From NCBI GenBank assembly GCA_942159475.1, contig OW804096.1:143232040-143296039 (forward strand): 64,000 nt of DNA. Reading direction: 5' to 3'. This document shows positions 43,358 to 54,926 of the stretch, piece by piece (position 1 is the first letter of the stretch; every line of letters begins with the position of its first letter). The position numbers and the translations under genes were made by a program. The notes beneath the pieces are model-generated. The model did not search any database. It saw only the letters and a list, made by a program, of their open reading frames with translations, and was not told the DNA's origin. Origin of the DNA: Sthenelais limicola. Lineage: Eukaryota; Annelida; Polychaeta; Phyllodocida; Sigalionidae.

Positions 43358-43759
43358 ACATAGGGTGTACATATAATATAACAATAATACAGAAAATACA
43401 GATAAAATTGGTAGGCAGACTTCTAGATTAGATCCATATCTCCCAGCCGTTACCTTTGCCAAAACAAAACATACTAAAAATTTGTAGTTACTTTTACTTA
43501 TCAATTTCGTGTATTCTAAATAAAATCGAATAAAATATCAATATAATACAGTCTGAACAATATAGTTAACTTGCAGTAGTTATGAAATTTAAACGTTTCA
43601 CTGGAACAAAATGGACAGGTATGGAAGTGTTCGCTGCTACACCACTGTTAAACCAGCGAAGACCAGAACAGAGGTCACCAAAACATAACTAGCCAAGGTG
43701 TCAAAAGACCAGGCAAACCTAACGAAAACGTACTGTTCTGTACCCCAAAACACCTATAT
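43358..43759. other. No gene or known repeat seen
   Basis: Unique sequence; 43610-43735 has balanced composition but stops in all frames. Confidence 0.4.
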
Positions 43760-43994
43760 GGGTCAGACTTTCACAAAATGTACAATTGGCAGCTCTACTC
43801 ATTTAGTACATTCTGCTAAATGAGGCTGCAATTTGGTCAATACTAGGTAAATTCGAGTATATTCGGCATTGCATTGATTCTAGCAATCAGTTGGGTTAGG
43901 TTGAACTGTATTTTGAACTTTATTTTCGTCTGAAACTTGGGTTATTTGAGAAGATTGGTGAAGGTGAATTGTACGTTTCCTGAAAATCTGACCC
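43760..43994 (+). mobile_element. R1 MITE, type A
   Basis: Complete, 235 bp, ATAT on both sides. Confidence 0.92.
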
Positions 43995-44386
43995 ATATAC
44001 AATGTCCAACAGATCTGATATGTACTGTGACGGATTCAGTAATATATTATGTACTCATGTTATATATTTTGTATCTTATATTAATCTAACTATTACCCTG
44101 TATTTAAACTCTTGTGTAGTTCTCTATTAGTCCCTTAAAAACCTTCTTATATTTTCCTCTCCAAAAAGGTAACAGCGGGAAAACATGGAATTTCTCATTC
44201 CATTAGCTAGTCGACCCTTTTGTCACACTTGTTTCTGTACTTGTATAACTCAGTGATGAATAAACAATTTTTTAATTTAATCTAAGACTGGCAAACCTCC
44301 CACTCAGCTGGAGAATTGTCTTCACACAATAGCAATAAAAACCGTTTCAATACCATACAATATATGAATAGATCGTCCTAGCATAT
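43995..44386. other. Spacer with possible retroelement 3' end
   Basis: ACTCAGTGATGAATAAACAA followed by a T-rich stretch near 44250 resembles a polyadenylation-type end. Nothing coding. Confidence 0.3.
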
Positions 44387-44621
44387 GGGTGAGATTTTTG
44401 GAAAATGTACAATTGGCAGCTCTACAAATTTAGGAAATCTAGCTAAATTAGGCTGAAAAGTGAATAATACTGGGTATATCTGAGTATGTTTGGTATCGCA
44501 TTGATTTAAAGTATCAGTTCCGTTATGTTAAACTGCATTTTGAATATCATTTTTGTCTGAAATGTGGGTTATTTGAGAGGATTGGTGAAGTTGAATTGTA
44601 CATTTTCTGAAAATCTGACCC
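44387..44621 (+). mobile_element. R1 MITE, type B
   Basis: Complete, 235 bp. Flanks are ATAT and ATAG. Confidence 0.9.
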
Positions 44622-45066
44622 ATAGAGGTTGAACGTGATTGCATCTTAAATGCTTTCTACTCGAGGAGTCGATCTTATCCTATAGTCTAAGATAGATAGC
44701 ATGACACATCTTATATCGTACGGTCGGGAAATAATTGCATGATTACCTGTATTATTAATGAAACACCTGCAGAGACCGACAACCTGTTAATGAATCATGC
44801 ACCTGAATACCTGTAATTAGCAGCATGTACAGGTATGGTGGTATACGTGGGACCGGTGGTGTGATGTAATATATCTTAGCACCACCCGCTTACCTGTATG
44901 GCCTGGGGCGTCTTTCATAACATAACTTAAGACTTGTATGGCCTGGGGCCTCTTTCATAATATAACTTTACTTAAGACTTCCCGTGCTAAGCTATATTTT
45001 TCTTACTAAGCAGCTGGTAAGGAACTCTCAAGGAATCTGTTGTAAACAATGCTATTTTGTAATAGG
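44622..45066. other. Unique region with a 39-bp tandem duplication
   Basis: TGTATGGCCTGGGGC(G/C)TCTT and following TCATAA(C/T)ATAACTT occurs twice (about 44895-44935 and 44936-44970). Confidence 0.55.
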
Positions 45067-45416
45067 AATAGGGGACTTGCATAGCCGCCATTTTGAATCA
45101 TGATTCGCATGGAATTATGGGAGTAATGGTACAGTATGAATCCTATAGAAAACATATTATATTTAGCTTGGAATATCTATCAGTGGTCCAATATCAATAT
45201 CCATGTGTTTTACATGTTTCTATAACACAAGCCTTCATCTTTCCCATCATGCACTTGGTTTTTATAGATCATTTACACAACCTATGATATTGGTGAAAAC
45301 ATTCTTGCAATCTTTGATAGAAATGTTGCCAAATATTTGTATGTCAGATTTGAACTGAATCCGTCCCAGCATGCACTATGACAGACATGCGCAGTGAGAC
45401 ATGCAACTCCCCTATT
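45067..45416. mobile_element. R4 element, intact, opposite orientation to 41679
   Basis: AATAGGGGACTTGCATAGCC at left, ACATGCAACTCCCCTATT at right, about 350 bp. Confidence 0.9.
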
Positions 45417-45659
45417 CTCTACAAATATAGGAATAGTCAGGTTAACTACGAGTTGCGATATTCTAAGCGACTGAAACCGACAAGTTAGGTTATTGTACAG
45501 ATTTATTGTACATGCCTTCAATCATGAAAATAGAAAAGAATCAAGTCATGAATTTGAATTTTACTGGTAATCTTAGCAAAAAAATCTGATTGGTTGCCAT
45601 GACAACCCCACGTAAATCACTAGTGAAATATACAGTATGTGTAACTCACTCTAGATACG

Positions 45660-45848
45660 TTGTTTGCAGAGGTAAGACTGGTATATCAGCCTACCTCGCT
45701 AATCGGTTCCTTGTCCTAGAACTCGGCGTTTTATTGGGAATATAATGATATTTTGCAGTCTTAATGCAATTATAATGACTCTTTACGGTTTGAGGCGAGA
45801 GGCTTTCCCTTCATTTGAAGGGACTCTTTCAAGTTTGGGCCTAGACTG
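45660..45848. mobile_element. R7 mariner-like MITE, reversed, one end weak
   Basis: TTTGGGCCTAGACTG marks the right end; GCGAGAGGCTTTCCCTTCAT and TTGAAGGGACTC are shared with other copies. The other end is not clear. Confidence 0.65.
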
Positions 45849-45983
45849 GATTAGCAAGGGAATATGAAGTAAGGAGGAAAACTGTTATGAAACGGGTCCC
45901 GGGTCTAGTGTGTATAGCGTCTAGTAAATGACATTAGCTACAGTTTTATAGATTTTTAACTGGATATTATATATTATATACAT

Positions 45984-46543
45984 GGGTAAGATTTTCAGGA
46001 AATGTACAAATGGCAGCTGTATACATTTAGTATATTCTGCTAAATTAGGCTGCAATTTGGTCAATATTAGGTAAATTCCAGTATATTTTTGGCATTGCAT
46101 TGATCCTAGCAATCTGTTTGGTTATGTTGAACTGTATTTTGAACTTTCAGTCTAGTAGCTAACGCCAAATTCGGGACCTGGATCGGGCTTTTGATAAGCA
46201 AGGGCTATCAACATGACCGAGTGGACGGACGGGCCTAACCACAACTATGTGTGGCATCAGGGAGGCCTCCGACCATGCAATCTAAGCCCTTACACATAAA
46301 GATCAAAATAACAAAAAAACATGTACAGTTTAGCTTCTAGAGCCCTATTCTCTGAAAACAGAGCAATTTGTGGTAAAGTTAAAATTAATTTATATACATT
46401 GGTTTGGTCAGAGCGGCAGGGAGTATGGAGATCGGTATCACTGCTGTGGCGATGAAGCCAGGACTGCTTTATTTTTGTCTGAAATTTGGGTTATTTGAGA
46501 GGATTGGTGAAGACGAATTGTACATTTTCTGAAAATTTGACCC
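45984..46543 (+). mobile_element. R1 MITE, type A, split by a 319-bp insertion
   Basis: The two halves join precisely at ACTTT/ATTTTTGTCTG. The whole is flanked by a perfect ACAT duplication (45980-45983, 46544-46547). Confidence 0.88.
46148..46466. mobile_element. Unknown 319-bp insertion inside R1
   Basis: Begins CAGTCTAGTAGC and ends CCAGGACTG, so CAGTC and GACTG are inverted; CTTT is duplicated on both sides (46144-46147, 46467-46470). No other copy was noticed in the window. No open frame of note. Confidence 0.6.
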
Positions 46544-46665
46544 ACATATGGTAACATGTATAACCTTGAGTCTTGACCCTGCACGGCGAAACCTGTTTAT
46601 ATCACCATTTATTGAGCAGAACATGACAAGCAATGCCGGGTCACCTGTGTAGCTTATCATTACAG

Positions 46666-46843
46666 GGGTCAGATTTTCAGAAAATGTACAAGTGGCAGCT
46701 GTACACATTAATTATTTTCTTCTAAATTAGGCCGCAACTTTCTGAATACTAGGTAAATTCGAGTATATTCGGCATTGCATTGATTCTAGCAATCTGTTTG
46801 GTTAGGTTAAACTGTATTTTGAAGCTCATTTTTGTCTTGTTTC
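46666..46843 (+). mobile_element. R1 left part, joined to R2
   Basis: Standard left end and a type A interior changing to type B, then stops at CTCATTTTTGTCTT. Confidence 0.8.
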
Positions 46844-46844
46844 A

Positions 46845-47079
46845 ATGTTTCTTGACGGGTAATTACCAGTAAAGTAACTTATTATACTGAATACGAAGGC
46901 CTTCAAAACGCAAGGATATATTTAATACAATGTCCCAAAATTTGTTACACGGATTCATCTGACTATACGTGCTAAAGCCTCTAAAAATCAGAACATTTCA
47001 ATAAAGAGATCTTGTGAAAATATCGCTGTGAAAAATATCAATTTTGTGACTTGTGGCTCATTTTCCTGAAACACATCAC
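46845..47079. mobile_element. R2 right part, joined to R1
   Basis: From TTTCTTGACGGGTAATTACC to TTCCTGAAACACATCAC. Confidence 0.8.
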
Positions 47080-47095
47080 ATAATGATACCTTCAG

Positions 47096-47233
47096 TTGTT
47101 GACCTTGAACTACTGACCGATCCTGCAAACGGTTATTATGTTTTACAATCCCATGATCTGGCAACTGCTAAAATGACGTCCCAGAAAAGCTGCACAGCGG
47201 AGATCATAACGACACCTCACACAACAGAGGAGG
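47096..47233 (+). CDS. Candidate exon with DPANGYY motif
   Basis: 138 nt between ACCTTCAG and GAGG/GTAATA, open in one frame and symmetric (phase 1 at both ends). The translation VDLELLTDPANGYYVLQSHD continues to TPHTTEE. Composition is richer in G+C than the flanking repeats. DP-x-NGYY recalls the juxtamembrane cytoplasmic segment of Neph/Kirre-type immunoglobulin-superfamily adhesion proteins; that link is from memory and weak. The acceptor has a poor pyrimidine tract and lies only 16 bp after an R2 terminus, so an intron boundary right at a transposon would be required. Confidence 0.4.
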
Positions 47234-47274
47234 GTAATAAACTAGCCCTCAGTCCGGTTATAAAAGGATTAGCT

Positions 47275-47490
47275 CGTTAGAAAATGTACAGTTGGCTTTC
47301 ACCAACCCTCTTATACATAAGCCTAATTTAACACAAAAATGTCTTCATAATACAGTTCAACATAACCGAAGATGTATTTCAATCAAGGCATTTCTAAATA
47401 CACCAATGTATATGCCAGAAATGTATCACCTTTAGCGGAATTTAGCAGAATTGACTAAATTCGTAGAGCTATCGACTGTACATATTCTGA
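47275..47490 (-). mobile_element. R1, degenerate
   Basis: TTAGAAAATGTACAGTTGGC, AATACAGTTCAACATAACC and TGTACATATTCTGA are recognisable; outer ends lost. Confidence 0.65.
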
Positions 47491-47637
47491 ATATTGTACT
47501 CATATTATATATATATGTATTATATAGTCGAGCTGTATAAGCTGAAACCGAAACTAGCCAGAAGCAAGCCAGAACAACATAATAAAACGCGTTGATTCTT
47601 GCTTACCACTACTTCTACTGTAAATACAACATAAGGA

Positions 47638-47872
47638 GGGTCAAATCGGCACAAAACGTACAATTGGCCTTCACCAATCCTCTCAAATAACCCACATTTA
47701 AGAGGAAAATCATGTTCAAAATACAGTTCAACATAACCAGACAGATTCATTGAATGAATACAATACAGAATATACTCAGATATACCTAGTGTTTATCAAT
47801 TTTCACTCTAATTTAGCAGAATCTGAGAGATGTGTAGAACTGTAGGTTATGTATTTTCTGAAAATCTGACCC
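47638..47872 (-). mobile_element. R1 MITE, type C
   Basis: Complete, 235 bp, with a perfect AGGA duplication, an unusually G-rich target. Confidence 0.9.
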
Positions 47873-47993
47873 AGGAACTAAACTATGGAGAAATGTAGCA
47901 TAAAAGATGCTATCTATGTTTGAATCGAAGCTTATTACTAGCGCAGTACCGAGCTAAATTATAGATTTACAAAATTATATAATGGGTGAAGTC

Positions 47994-48170
47994 GCCTGAA
48001 AATGTACAATTGGCCTTCACCAATTCTCTCAAATAACACAAATTTAAGACAAAAATGAAGTTCAAGATCAGTTCAGCATAACCAATCAGACTGTTTGAAT
48101 CAAAGCAAAACCAAATATACCCAAATATACCTAGAATTCATCAATTTTCAGCTGAATTTATCTGAATCTA
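47994..48170 (-). mobile_element. R1, right end missing, variant left end
   Basis: Left end GGGTGAAGTCGCCTGAAAAT; breaks off at ATTTATCTGAATC. Confidence 0.78.
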
Positions 48171-48451
48171 TATATAGGTATTGGATTCTATCTAGATCAG
48201 AGTCCGCCTGGTCGAACAGGGAATTGAGATATAGAATGGTTTGTCCTTTGAAAAGGTGTACAATATGTATTTACAAATTTACAAATCTTAATTCAAAGCA
48301 AATATAATGCCATAACAGGATACATAAACGCACATCATTCATGGTCATTTTTCATGGAGTATTCATTAAATTCTGAATTTTGTTAAATTTGTATAGTTGT
48401 TTGAAATTAAAAATATTTGTTAAATGGGTATAGTGCATATAAGAACTAGAT

Positions 48452-48686
48452 GGGTCAGATTCTCAGAAAATGTACAATTGGCAGCTCTTCATATTTAGTA
48501 ATTTCTGCTAAATTCTGCTAAAAAATGATAAATTTGGGGCATATCTCAGTATATTTGGTATGGCATTGGTTTAAAGTATCAGTTCTGTTATGTTAAACAG
48601 CATTTTGAAGCTGATTTCTGTCCTAAATGTGGGTTATTTGAGAAGATTGGTGAAGGTGAATTGTACATTTTCTGAAAACCTGACCC
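48452..48686 (+). mobile_element. R1 MITE, type B
   Basis: Complete, 235 bp. Flanks are AGAT and AGGT. Confidence 0.9.
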
Positions 48687-48872
48687 AGGTAGGCGGCCTG
48701 ACCAATAATGGACCTGTCGTGCCAGCACATAAAAGCCCAGTTTTTGGCAAACATGCAATGAACATGTCAACTTATTGTAATACATGCTAAACATGTTGAT
48801 ATACATGCTAAACATGTTGATTAATGCATGCAGAGCTACAGATCGTTAACCTATATTTGGAAAGCAATATTA

Positions 48873-49077
48873 GGGTCAGGCTCTCAGAAAATCAAATCTA
48901 TCAAATTCTACTAAAATAGTGTGAAAATTGATAATACTAGGTATATCTGAGTATATCCTGTATTGTGTTCATTCAATAAACCTGTCTGGTTATGTTGAAC
49001 CTGATTTCCGTCTTAGGTTATGGGTTATTTGAGAGGATTGGTGAAGGCCAATTGTACATTTTCTGAAGATCTGTCCC
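48873..49077 (+). mobile_element. R1 MITE, type C, small deletions
   Basis: Ends GGGTCAGGCTCTCAGAAAAT and CTGAAGATCTGTCCC. Confidence 0.8.
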
Positions 49078-49177
49078 AGGTTCTAACCAGACAATAGGCC
49101 AGGACACCATATAAAGAGGAGCTCGCCACTCGTCTGCACTCACACAACCAACTTAGCTTCCTCCTTTTTTCATTTAT

Positions 49178-49412
49178 GGGTCAGATTTTCAAAAAATGTA
49201 CAACTCGCCTTCACCAATCCTCTCAAATAGCTCGCATTTAAGACAAAGATGAGCTTCAAAATGCAGTTTAACATAACAGAACTGATACTTTAAATCAATG
49301 CGATACCAAATATACTCAGATATTCCCGGTATTCTTCATTTTTCAGCCTAATTTAGGAGAATTTGCTAAATGTGTAGGGCTGCCAATTGTACATTTACTG
49401 ACAATCTGACCA
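49178..49412 (-). mobile_element. R1 MITE, type B
   Basis: Complete, 235 bp, with a TTAT duplication; right terminus GACCA. Confidence 0.9.
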
Positions 49413-50066
49413 TTATACGCTGGGTATTCAGATATAAACATGAGACAGCTGGAAATAGATAAACACAGCTAGAATGTTTTGATTGTCAAAGGACTGACTC
49501 GTATTTATAGCACAACCTCCCAAGTCCCAGACATCTCAATTTAATTCAAGAATTCTTTATTGCTATAGGTCTTTTACAATAAGGTGGTCCAACATTCTAA
49601 GTAGACAAGTGTCTAGTTAGGTCTTCCGTTGGGTGCCTGACTCTTGTTTGAACTTTACTTGTGTTACATAGTTTCTAAGGTTTCTAAGGTTTTCTAAGAC
49701 TAGTCTTTAATTAAATGGTAAATGAGATGGTAAATGAGCAGTACATCATGAGATTGTGACATATGAAAAAATGGTGCCTAGAGGATTATACAATAATAAT
49801 AATGGTTTCGATAACAAATTGCAATTTTAACTGATTGCGGTTACCTTCAGATATTATTTTGTGGTTACAGTGGTAGCAAACGTATAACAGGGTCTGCAAT
49901 CTCACATCAGTATAATTCATAAATGGAGATCGATATGGATTTAGAGCCTAAATGTCTTAAAAGCAAGACAAAGAGGAATAAACTGAAATCTCTTCGAAGG
50001 ACGAAGATGTCTGACCATTCATTTAGCCTCAAATTGTTGATATGCTTCACTTTATAGCTTAAAAAT
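49413..50066. other. Spacer with a possible minus-strand retroelement tail
   Basis: TTTAATTCAAGAATTCTTTA and TTGCTATAGGTC near 49540 look like the reverse complement of a simple-repeat-tailed element end. No gene seen. Confidence 0.35.
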
Positions 50067-50287
50067 GGGTCAGATTTTCAGAAAATGTACAATTGGCAGC
50101 TGTACACAATTAGTAAGTTCTGCTAGATCCAGCTGCAATTTGGTCAATACTAGGTAAATTCGAGTATATTCAGCATTGCATTGACTCTAGCAATATGACT
50201 GTATTTTGAAATTATTTTTCGTCTGAAATTTGGGTTATTTCAGAGAATTTGTGAAAGTGAATTGTACATTTTCTGAAAATCTGACCC
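50067..50287 (+). mobile_element. R1 MITE, type A
   Basis: Slightly shortened interior, with a perfect AAAT duplication. Confidence 0.9.
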
Positions 50288-50419
50288 AAATAATCACGAT
50301 ACGATTAATATATTTAAAGGGAATAAGTTTGACATAGAGGGCGACGTGTAACTCACTCTTCTGTAACACATCATAATTAACAATAGCTAGAGAAGGAAAA
50401 TGTTAATAAGGAACGATTT

Positions 50420-50642
50420 GGTTCAAGTGCATAGAGTTCTAGGACAAGAAACTGATTAGCACGGTAGGCTGACATAAAGTTCTTATCTGATCTGAGGGTT
50501 TGTACCTAGAGTGTGACCTGAGGGTTTGGACCTAGAGTGTGATGTGAGGGTTTGGACCTAGAGTGTGATGTGAGGGTTTGGACCTAGAGTGTGATGTGAG
50601 GGTGTGTACCTAGAGTGTGACCTGAGGGTTTGGACCTAGAGT
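50420..50642. repeat. R7 fragment whose end has expanded into a 26-bp tandem array
   Basis: GATTAGCACGGTAGGCTGAC and TATCTGATCTGAGGGTTTG are R7. The R7 end is then repeated about six times as GTGTGA(CC/TG)TGAGGGTTTGGACCTAGA-like units (50488-50642). Confidence 0.8.
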
Positions 50643-51559
50643 GCATAACCCATTGCCATGGTAATGATACTAGGTTACTTGGGTTACAGCTCCGCACCAA
50701 CCCCTAATATCGCCCACAGTCAGATCACTTACATTAAATGTACTCAAATCGCACTCATTAAATATTTACCTCTATTGGATGAAGGGCAGTGCATTGGGAA
50801 ATAGTCTATTGGCACATGATTTAGATTTTGATCTTTAGATTTAAAAATATTTTACTCAGGACATTGAACATTTTCATACATACAGTACAAATATTCTCAG
50901 GACAGCCTGATTTGCCAAAAATATTTAACAAAAAATAGGTAAGGTTACGAGAGTAGGTTGTGTCGATACTATATAAGTTAAGGTTACAATTGTACAAGCA
51001 TTTTTTCTTATAATACGTTACAAGCATATTACAGGTTTTCAATATAGGGTAAAATACATACTCTCAATGCGAATCACTGAAATAGTGTGAGAGATGACGA
51101 GCAACTAAAAAGGAAACACTACATGTTACTACAGACTACTACAGACGCAGTGCTCTCTCACATGAACCATTAATTAATAACAAGGTATACTCTAGGTTCA
51201 TACAATGAATTTGAATTTGAAAATATATTTATTCATGGACAATAATATTTCATCACAATGATATTGTCAGTATTGCCTGATATTACAAATACGTTTTTAA
51301 GTTTTTAAGGTGTACTTCCCTAAGTGACATTACAGAAATAGCCAGTTATACAGTATACATGTAATACAATTAAGAATATAAATCAATGACGACATTTAAC
51401 ATTCAAGAAACTGTTGAGACTAGACGATTATATAATAAGTAATTAAGCACTGCAGGTGAAACCTAGGCAGTGAAAATAAATCAAATTTAAAAACACTTCT
51501 AAAAACATAAACAGCAGTATCATAACATACAAAATAGAGTTCTACCTAACCCAATATAT
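50643..51559. other. Long unique AT-rich spacer
   Basis: TTGAATTTGAAAATATATTT and ATTCATGGACAATAATATTT (51210-51250) resemble a reversed retroelement tail. No coding pattern. Confidence 0.35.
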
Positions 51560-51961
51560 GATCCATTTTAGGACAATTAGTCATAAGTCGCAAAATATGG
51601 ATTTTGAGATATCACCATATTTGAAAAGATGAGATCAAGGGGATTCCAATGATACTAAACAGTCTAATAATCTAATAAGGTTTTCTAGATTTTAAGTCTG
51701 ATATTTGTATTTTTGAATAAAAAAGATAACAATATTTTTGGGGGGCAATAAACAGTAAAGTAATTAAGTATACTCCACATGAGGAGCTTTAAAACTAAAG
51801 GATATGTTACATACATTGATAATTTGATACATCGATCGATACAGCTATAGGTGATAAACTCCCTAAATATCAGAACATTCAAATAAATTGATCTTGTGAA
51901 ATAAACACTTTCAAAAATATCATTTTTGCGACTTGTGACACATTTTCCTAAAACACGTCAC
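51560..51961. mobile_element. R2 MITE, complete
   Basis: Ends GATCCATTTTAGGACAATTA and TTTTCCTAAAACACGTCAC with ATAT on both sides. Confidence 0.9.
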
Positions 51962-52574
51962 ATATATATATTATGGTTGGCGGCCACTTCTAGGGATAAT
52001 GCTTCGTTGCCTAGTTTCGTCGTTGTAATGATATATGTTAAAATGATATATGAAGCATGCATGTAATTTTTCTTCTTTGATTTTGATGACTAAATTGAAA
52101 TTATAAGAATTAACAATCACTGAGAATAGTGTACTCGTTACATAATGTTTTTATCTACTGACCCGTATCTAAATCAGACACTGCATAATAATACATAATA
52201 ATACTATATTCGCCATTCAGTCATTCGTTATCACTTTTCCCAGAAAAATAAAACTAATCATATAGATTCACAATCTATATTTTATGACGATAGTACAACA
52301 TAGTGTGGACTGAATTGTTATATTCATGATTTTCCAGAGTTTTGGTCTGCGTTTTACCTTACAGACCTATAGTACTCTCACATGTATACAGTAGTTGTGT
52401 TTAATGCCTTTATAACATGCTACTCATTTACTAACGGCCATAATTGTACCATAAAACATGGCCGATCATGGAAGTACAGTCATGCAACAGAGAGACACCA
52501 CCTGTGCCCGCTCTTGGGAACCCTACCTATAGCCGGGAATCTATGAGGCGATTTAAAAAGCCCTTAAAAACGCA
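51962..52574. other. No gene or known repeat seen
   Basis: Unique, AT-rich. Confidence 0.4.
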
Positions 52575-54105
52575 GTTAATTCTGCTAATTTAGGCTGAAA
52601 AATACACTATGTATATCTGAGTATATGGTTCTGTAGGTGTAGAGGATTGGCAAGCCCCTCTCTTCATGGTTCTGTAGGTGCAGAGGGGTAACGAGCCCCT
52701 CCCTACATGGTTATGTAGGTTTCGAGGGGTAACGAACCCCTCCCTACATGGTTCTGTAGTTGGAGAGTGGTGGCGAGCTCCTCCCTTCATGGTTCTGTAG
52801 GTGTAGAGGGGTGGCGAGCTCCTCCCTTCATGGTTCTGTAGGTGTAGAGGGGTGGCGAGCTCTTCCCTTCATGGTTCTGTAGGTGTAGAGGGGTGGCGAG
52901 CTCCTCCCTTCATGGTTCTGTAGGTGTAGAGGGGTGGTGAGCTCCTCCCTACATGGTTCTGTAGGTGTAGAGGGGTGGCGAGCTCTTCCCTTCATGGTTC
53001 TGTAGGTGTAGAGGGGTGGCGAGCTCCTCCCTACATGGTTCTGTAGGTGTAGAGGGGTGGTGAGCTCCTCTCTACATGGTTCTGTAGTTGTAGAGGGGTG
53101 GCGAGCCCCTCCCTACATGCTTCTGTAGGTGTAGAGGGGTGGTGATGTAGGTGTAGAGGGGTGGCAATCCCCTCCCTACATGGTTCTGTAGGTGTAGAGG
53201 ATTGGCAAGCTCCTCCCTACATGGTTCTGTAGGTGTAGATGGGTGGCGAGCTCCTCCCTACATGGTTCTGTAGGTGTAGAGGGGTGGCAAGCCCCTCCCT
53301 ACATGGTTCTGTAGGTGTAGAAGGGTAGCGAACCCCTCCCTACATGGTTCTGTAAGTCTAGAGGGGTGGCAAGCCCCTCCCTACATGGTTCTGTAGGTGT
53401 AGAGGGGTGGTGAGTTCCTCCCTACATGGTTCTGTAGGTGTAGAGGGTGTAGAGGGGTGGCAAGCTCCTTTCTACAGGGTTCTGTAGGTGTAGAGGGGTG
53501 GCAAGCCCCTCTCTACATGGTTCTGTAGGTGTAGAGGGGTGGTGAGCCCCTCTCTACATGGTTCTGTAGGTGTAGAGGGGTGGTGAGCTCCTCCCTACAT
53601 GGTTCTGTAGGTGGAGAGGGGTGGTGAGCTCCTCCCTACATGGTTCTGTATGTGTAGAGGGATGGCAAGCTCCTCCCTACATGGTTCTGTAGGTGTAGAG
53701 GGGTGGCAAGCCCCTCCCTACATGGTTCTGTAGGTGTAGAGGGGTGGCAAGCCCCTCCCTACATGGTTCTGTATGTGTAGAGGGGTGGCAAGCCCGTCCC
53801 TACATGGTTCTGTAGGTGTAGAGGGGTGGTGAGCTCCTCCCTACATAGTTCTGTAGGTGTAGAGGGGTGGCGAGCTCCTCCCTACATGGTTCTGTAGGTG
53901 TAGGGGGGGTGGCAAGTCCCTCCCTACATGGTTCTGTAGGTGTAGAGGGGTGATGAGCTCCTCCCTACATGGTTCTGTAGGTGTAGAGGGGTGGTGAGCT
54001 TCTCCCTACATGGTTCTGTAGGTGTAGAGGGGTGGCATGTCTCATTCTTTTCTCATTTGAAGGAATCTATAAAGGCTAATTGTTCATTTCCTGATGCCCT
54101 GACCC
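52575..54105 (+). mobile_element. R1 remnant split by the 41-bp minisatellite
   Basis: TTAATTCTGCTAATTTAGGC and GTATATCTGAGTATAT before the array, and GGCTAATTGTTCATTTCCTG and GCCCTGACCC after it, are R1 interior and right end in the correct order and orientation. Confidence 0.7.
52627..54036. repeat. 41-bp minisatellite, about 34 units
   Basis: Unit GGTTCTGTAGGTGTAGAGGG followed by GTGGCGAGCTCCTCCCTACA and T. Variation sits mainly at GTGG(C/T)(G/A)AG(C/T)(T/C)CC. One unit near 53130 is truncated and one near 53430 has an internal duplication. Related to the inner arm of R9 at 28.6 kb. Confidence 0.97.
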
Positions 54106-54446
54106 ATTCGCAGCTACATCTCTTGAAAGTACCTCAAACAACGAAATTACATGACATAAAGAAAGCATAAAGACAAGCGTCTACCAGTTTTTACTGACAA
54201 GCTGTATTTATTCGAGGATTGGCTTAGATTCAGGACAAGCTATCTAACCCTTCACTATGCGATTGTCTATCGATTTGCAATAACCACTGTCTCTCCCACC
54301 TTCATGTTGCTACTCTCTATTCATTAGTCTAGCCATCGCGCCAGTCGCGATAATAACGAGATGACTCTAGCTCTATACATAGACCTATCCATCACCAATC
54401 ACTCCCACTCCCTCTATAGATGCTATTGATCTGGGCATCATGTTAT
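54106..54446. other. No gene or known repeat seen
   Basis: Unique sequence of mixed composition; no supported exon. Confidence 0.4.
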
Positions 54447-54681
54447 GGGTCAGATTGTCAAAAATTGTACAATTGGCAGCTCTACTTATTTAGGAAATTC
54501 TGCTAAATTAGGCTGAAAAATGAAGAATACTGGGTTTATCTGAGTATATTTGGTATCGCATTGATTTGAAGTATCAGTTCTGTTGTGTTAAACTGCATTT
54601 TGAAGCTCATTTTTGTCTTAAATGAGGGTTATTTGAGAGGATTGGTGAAGGCCAATTGTACATTTACTGAGAATCTGACCC
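54447..54681 (+). mobile_element. R1 MITE, type B
   Basis: Complete, 235 bp, with a perfect TTAT duplication. Confidence 0.93.
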
Positions 54682-54708
54682 TTATATATTATATTGTGTA
54701 TCGTATAT

Positions 54709-54926
54709 GGGTCCGATCATCAGAAAATGTACAATTAACCCAATTCAGTTAAATTAAGCTGAAAAATCATAAATACTAGGCATATTTCGGTATATTCGGT
54801 ATTGCAATGATCTAAAGAATATGTTCATTCATATTGAACACTAATTTAAATTTTATTGTGTCTTAAATATGCGTTATTTGAGCGGATTGGAAAAGGCGAA
54901 TTGTACATTTTTAGACGATCCTACCC
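54709..54926 (+). mobile_element. R1 MITE, divergent
   Basis: Left end GGGTCCGATCATCAGAAAAT, right end TTTAGACGATCCTACCC. Flanks are ATAT and AGAT. Confidence 0.8.
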
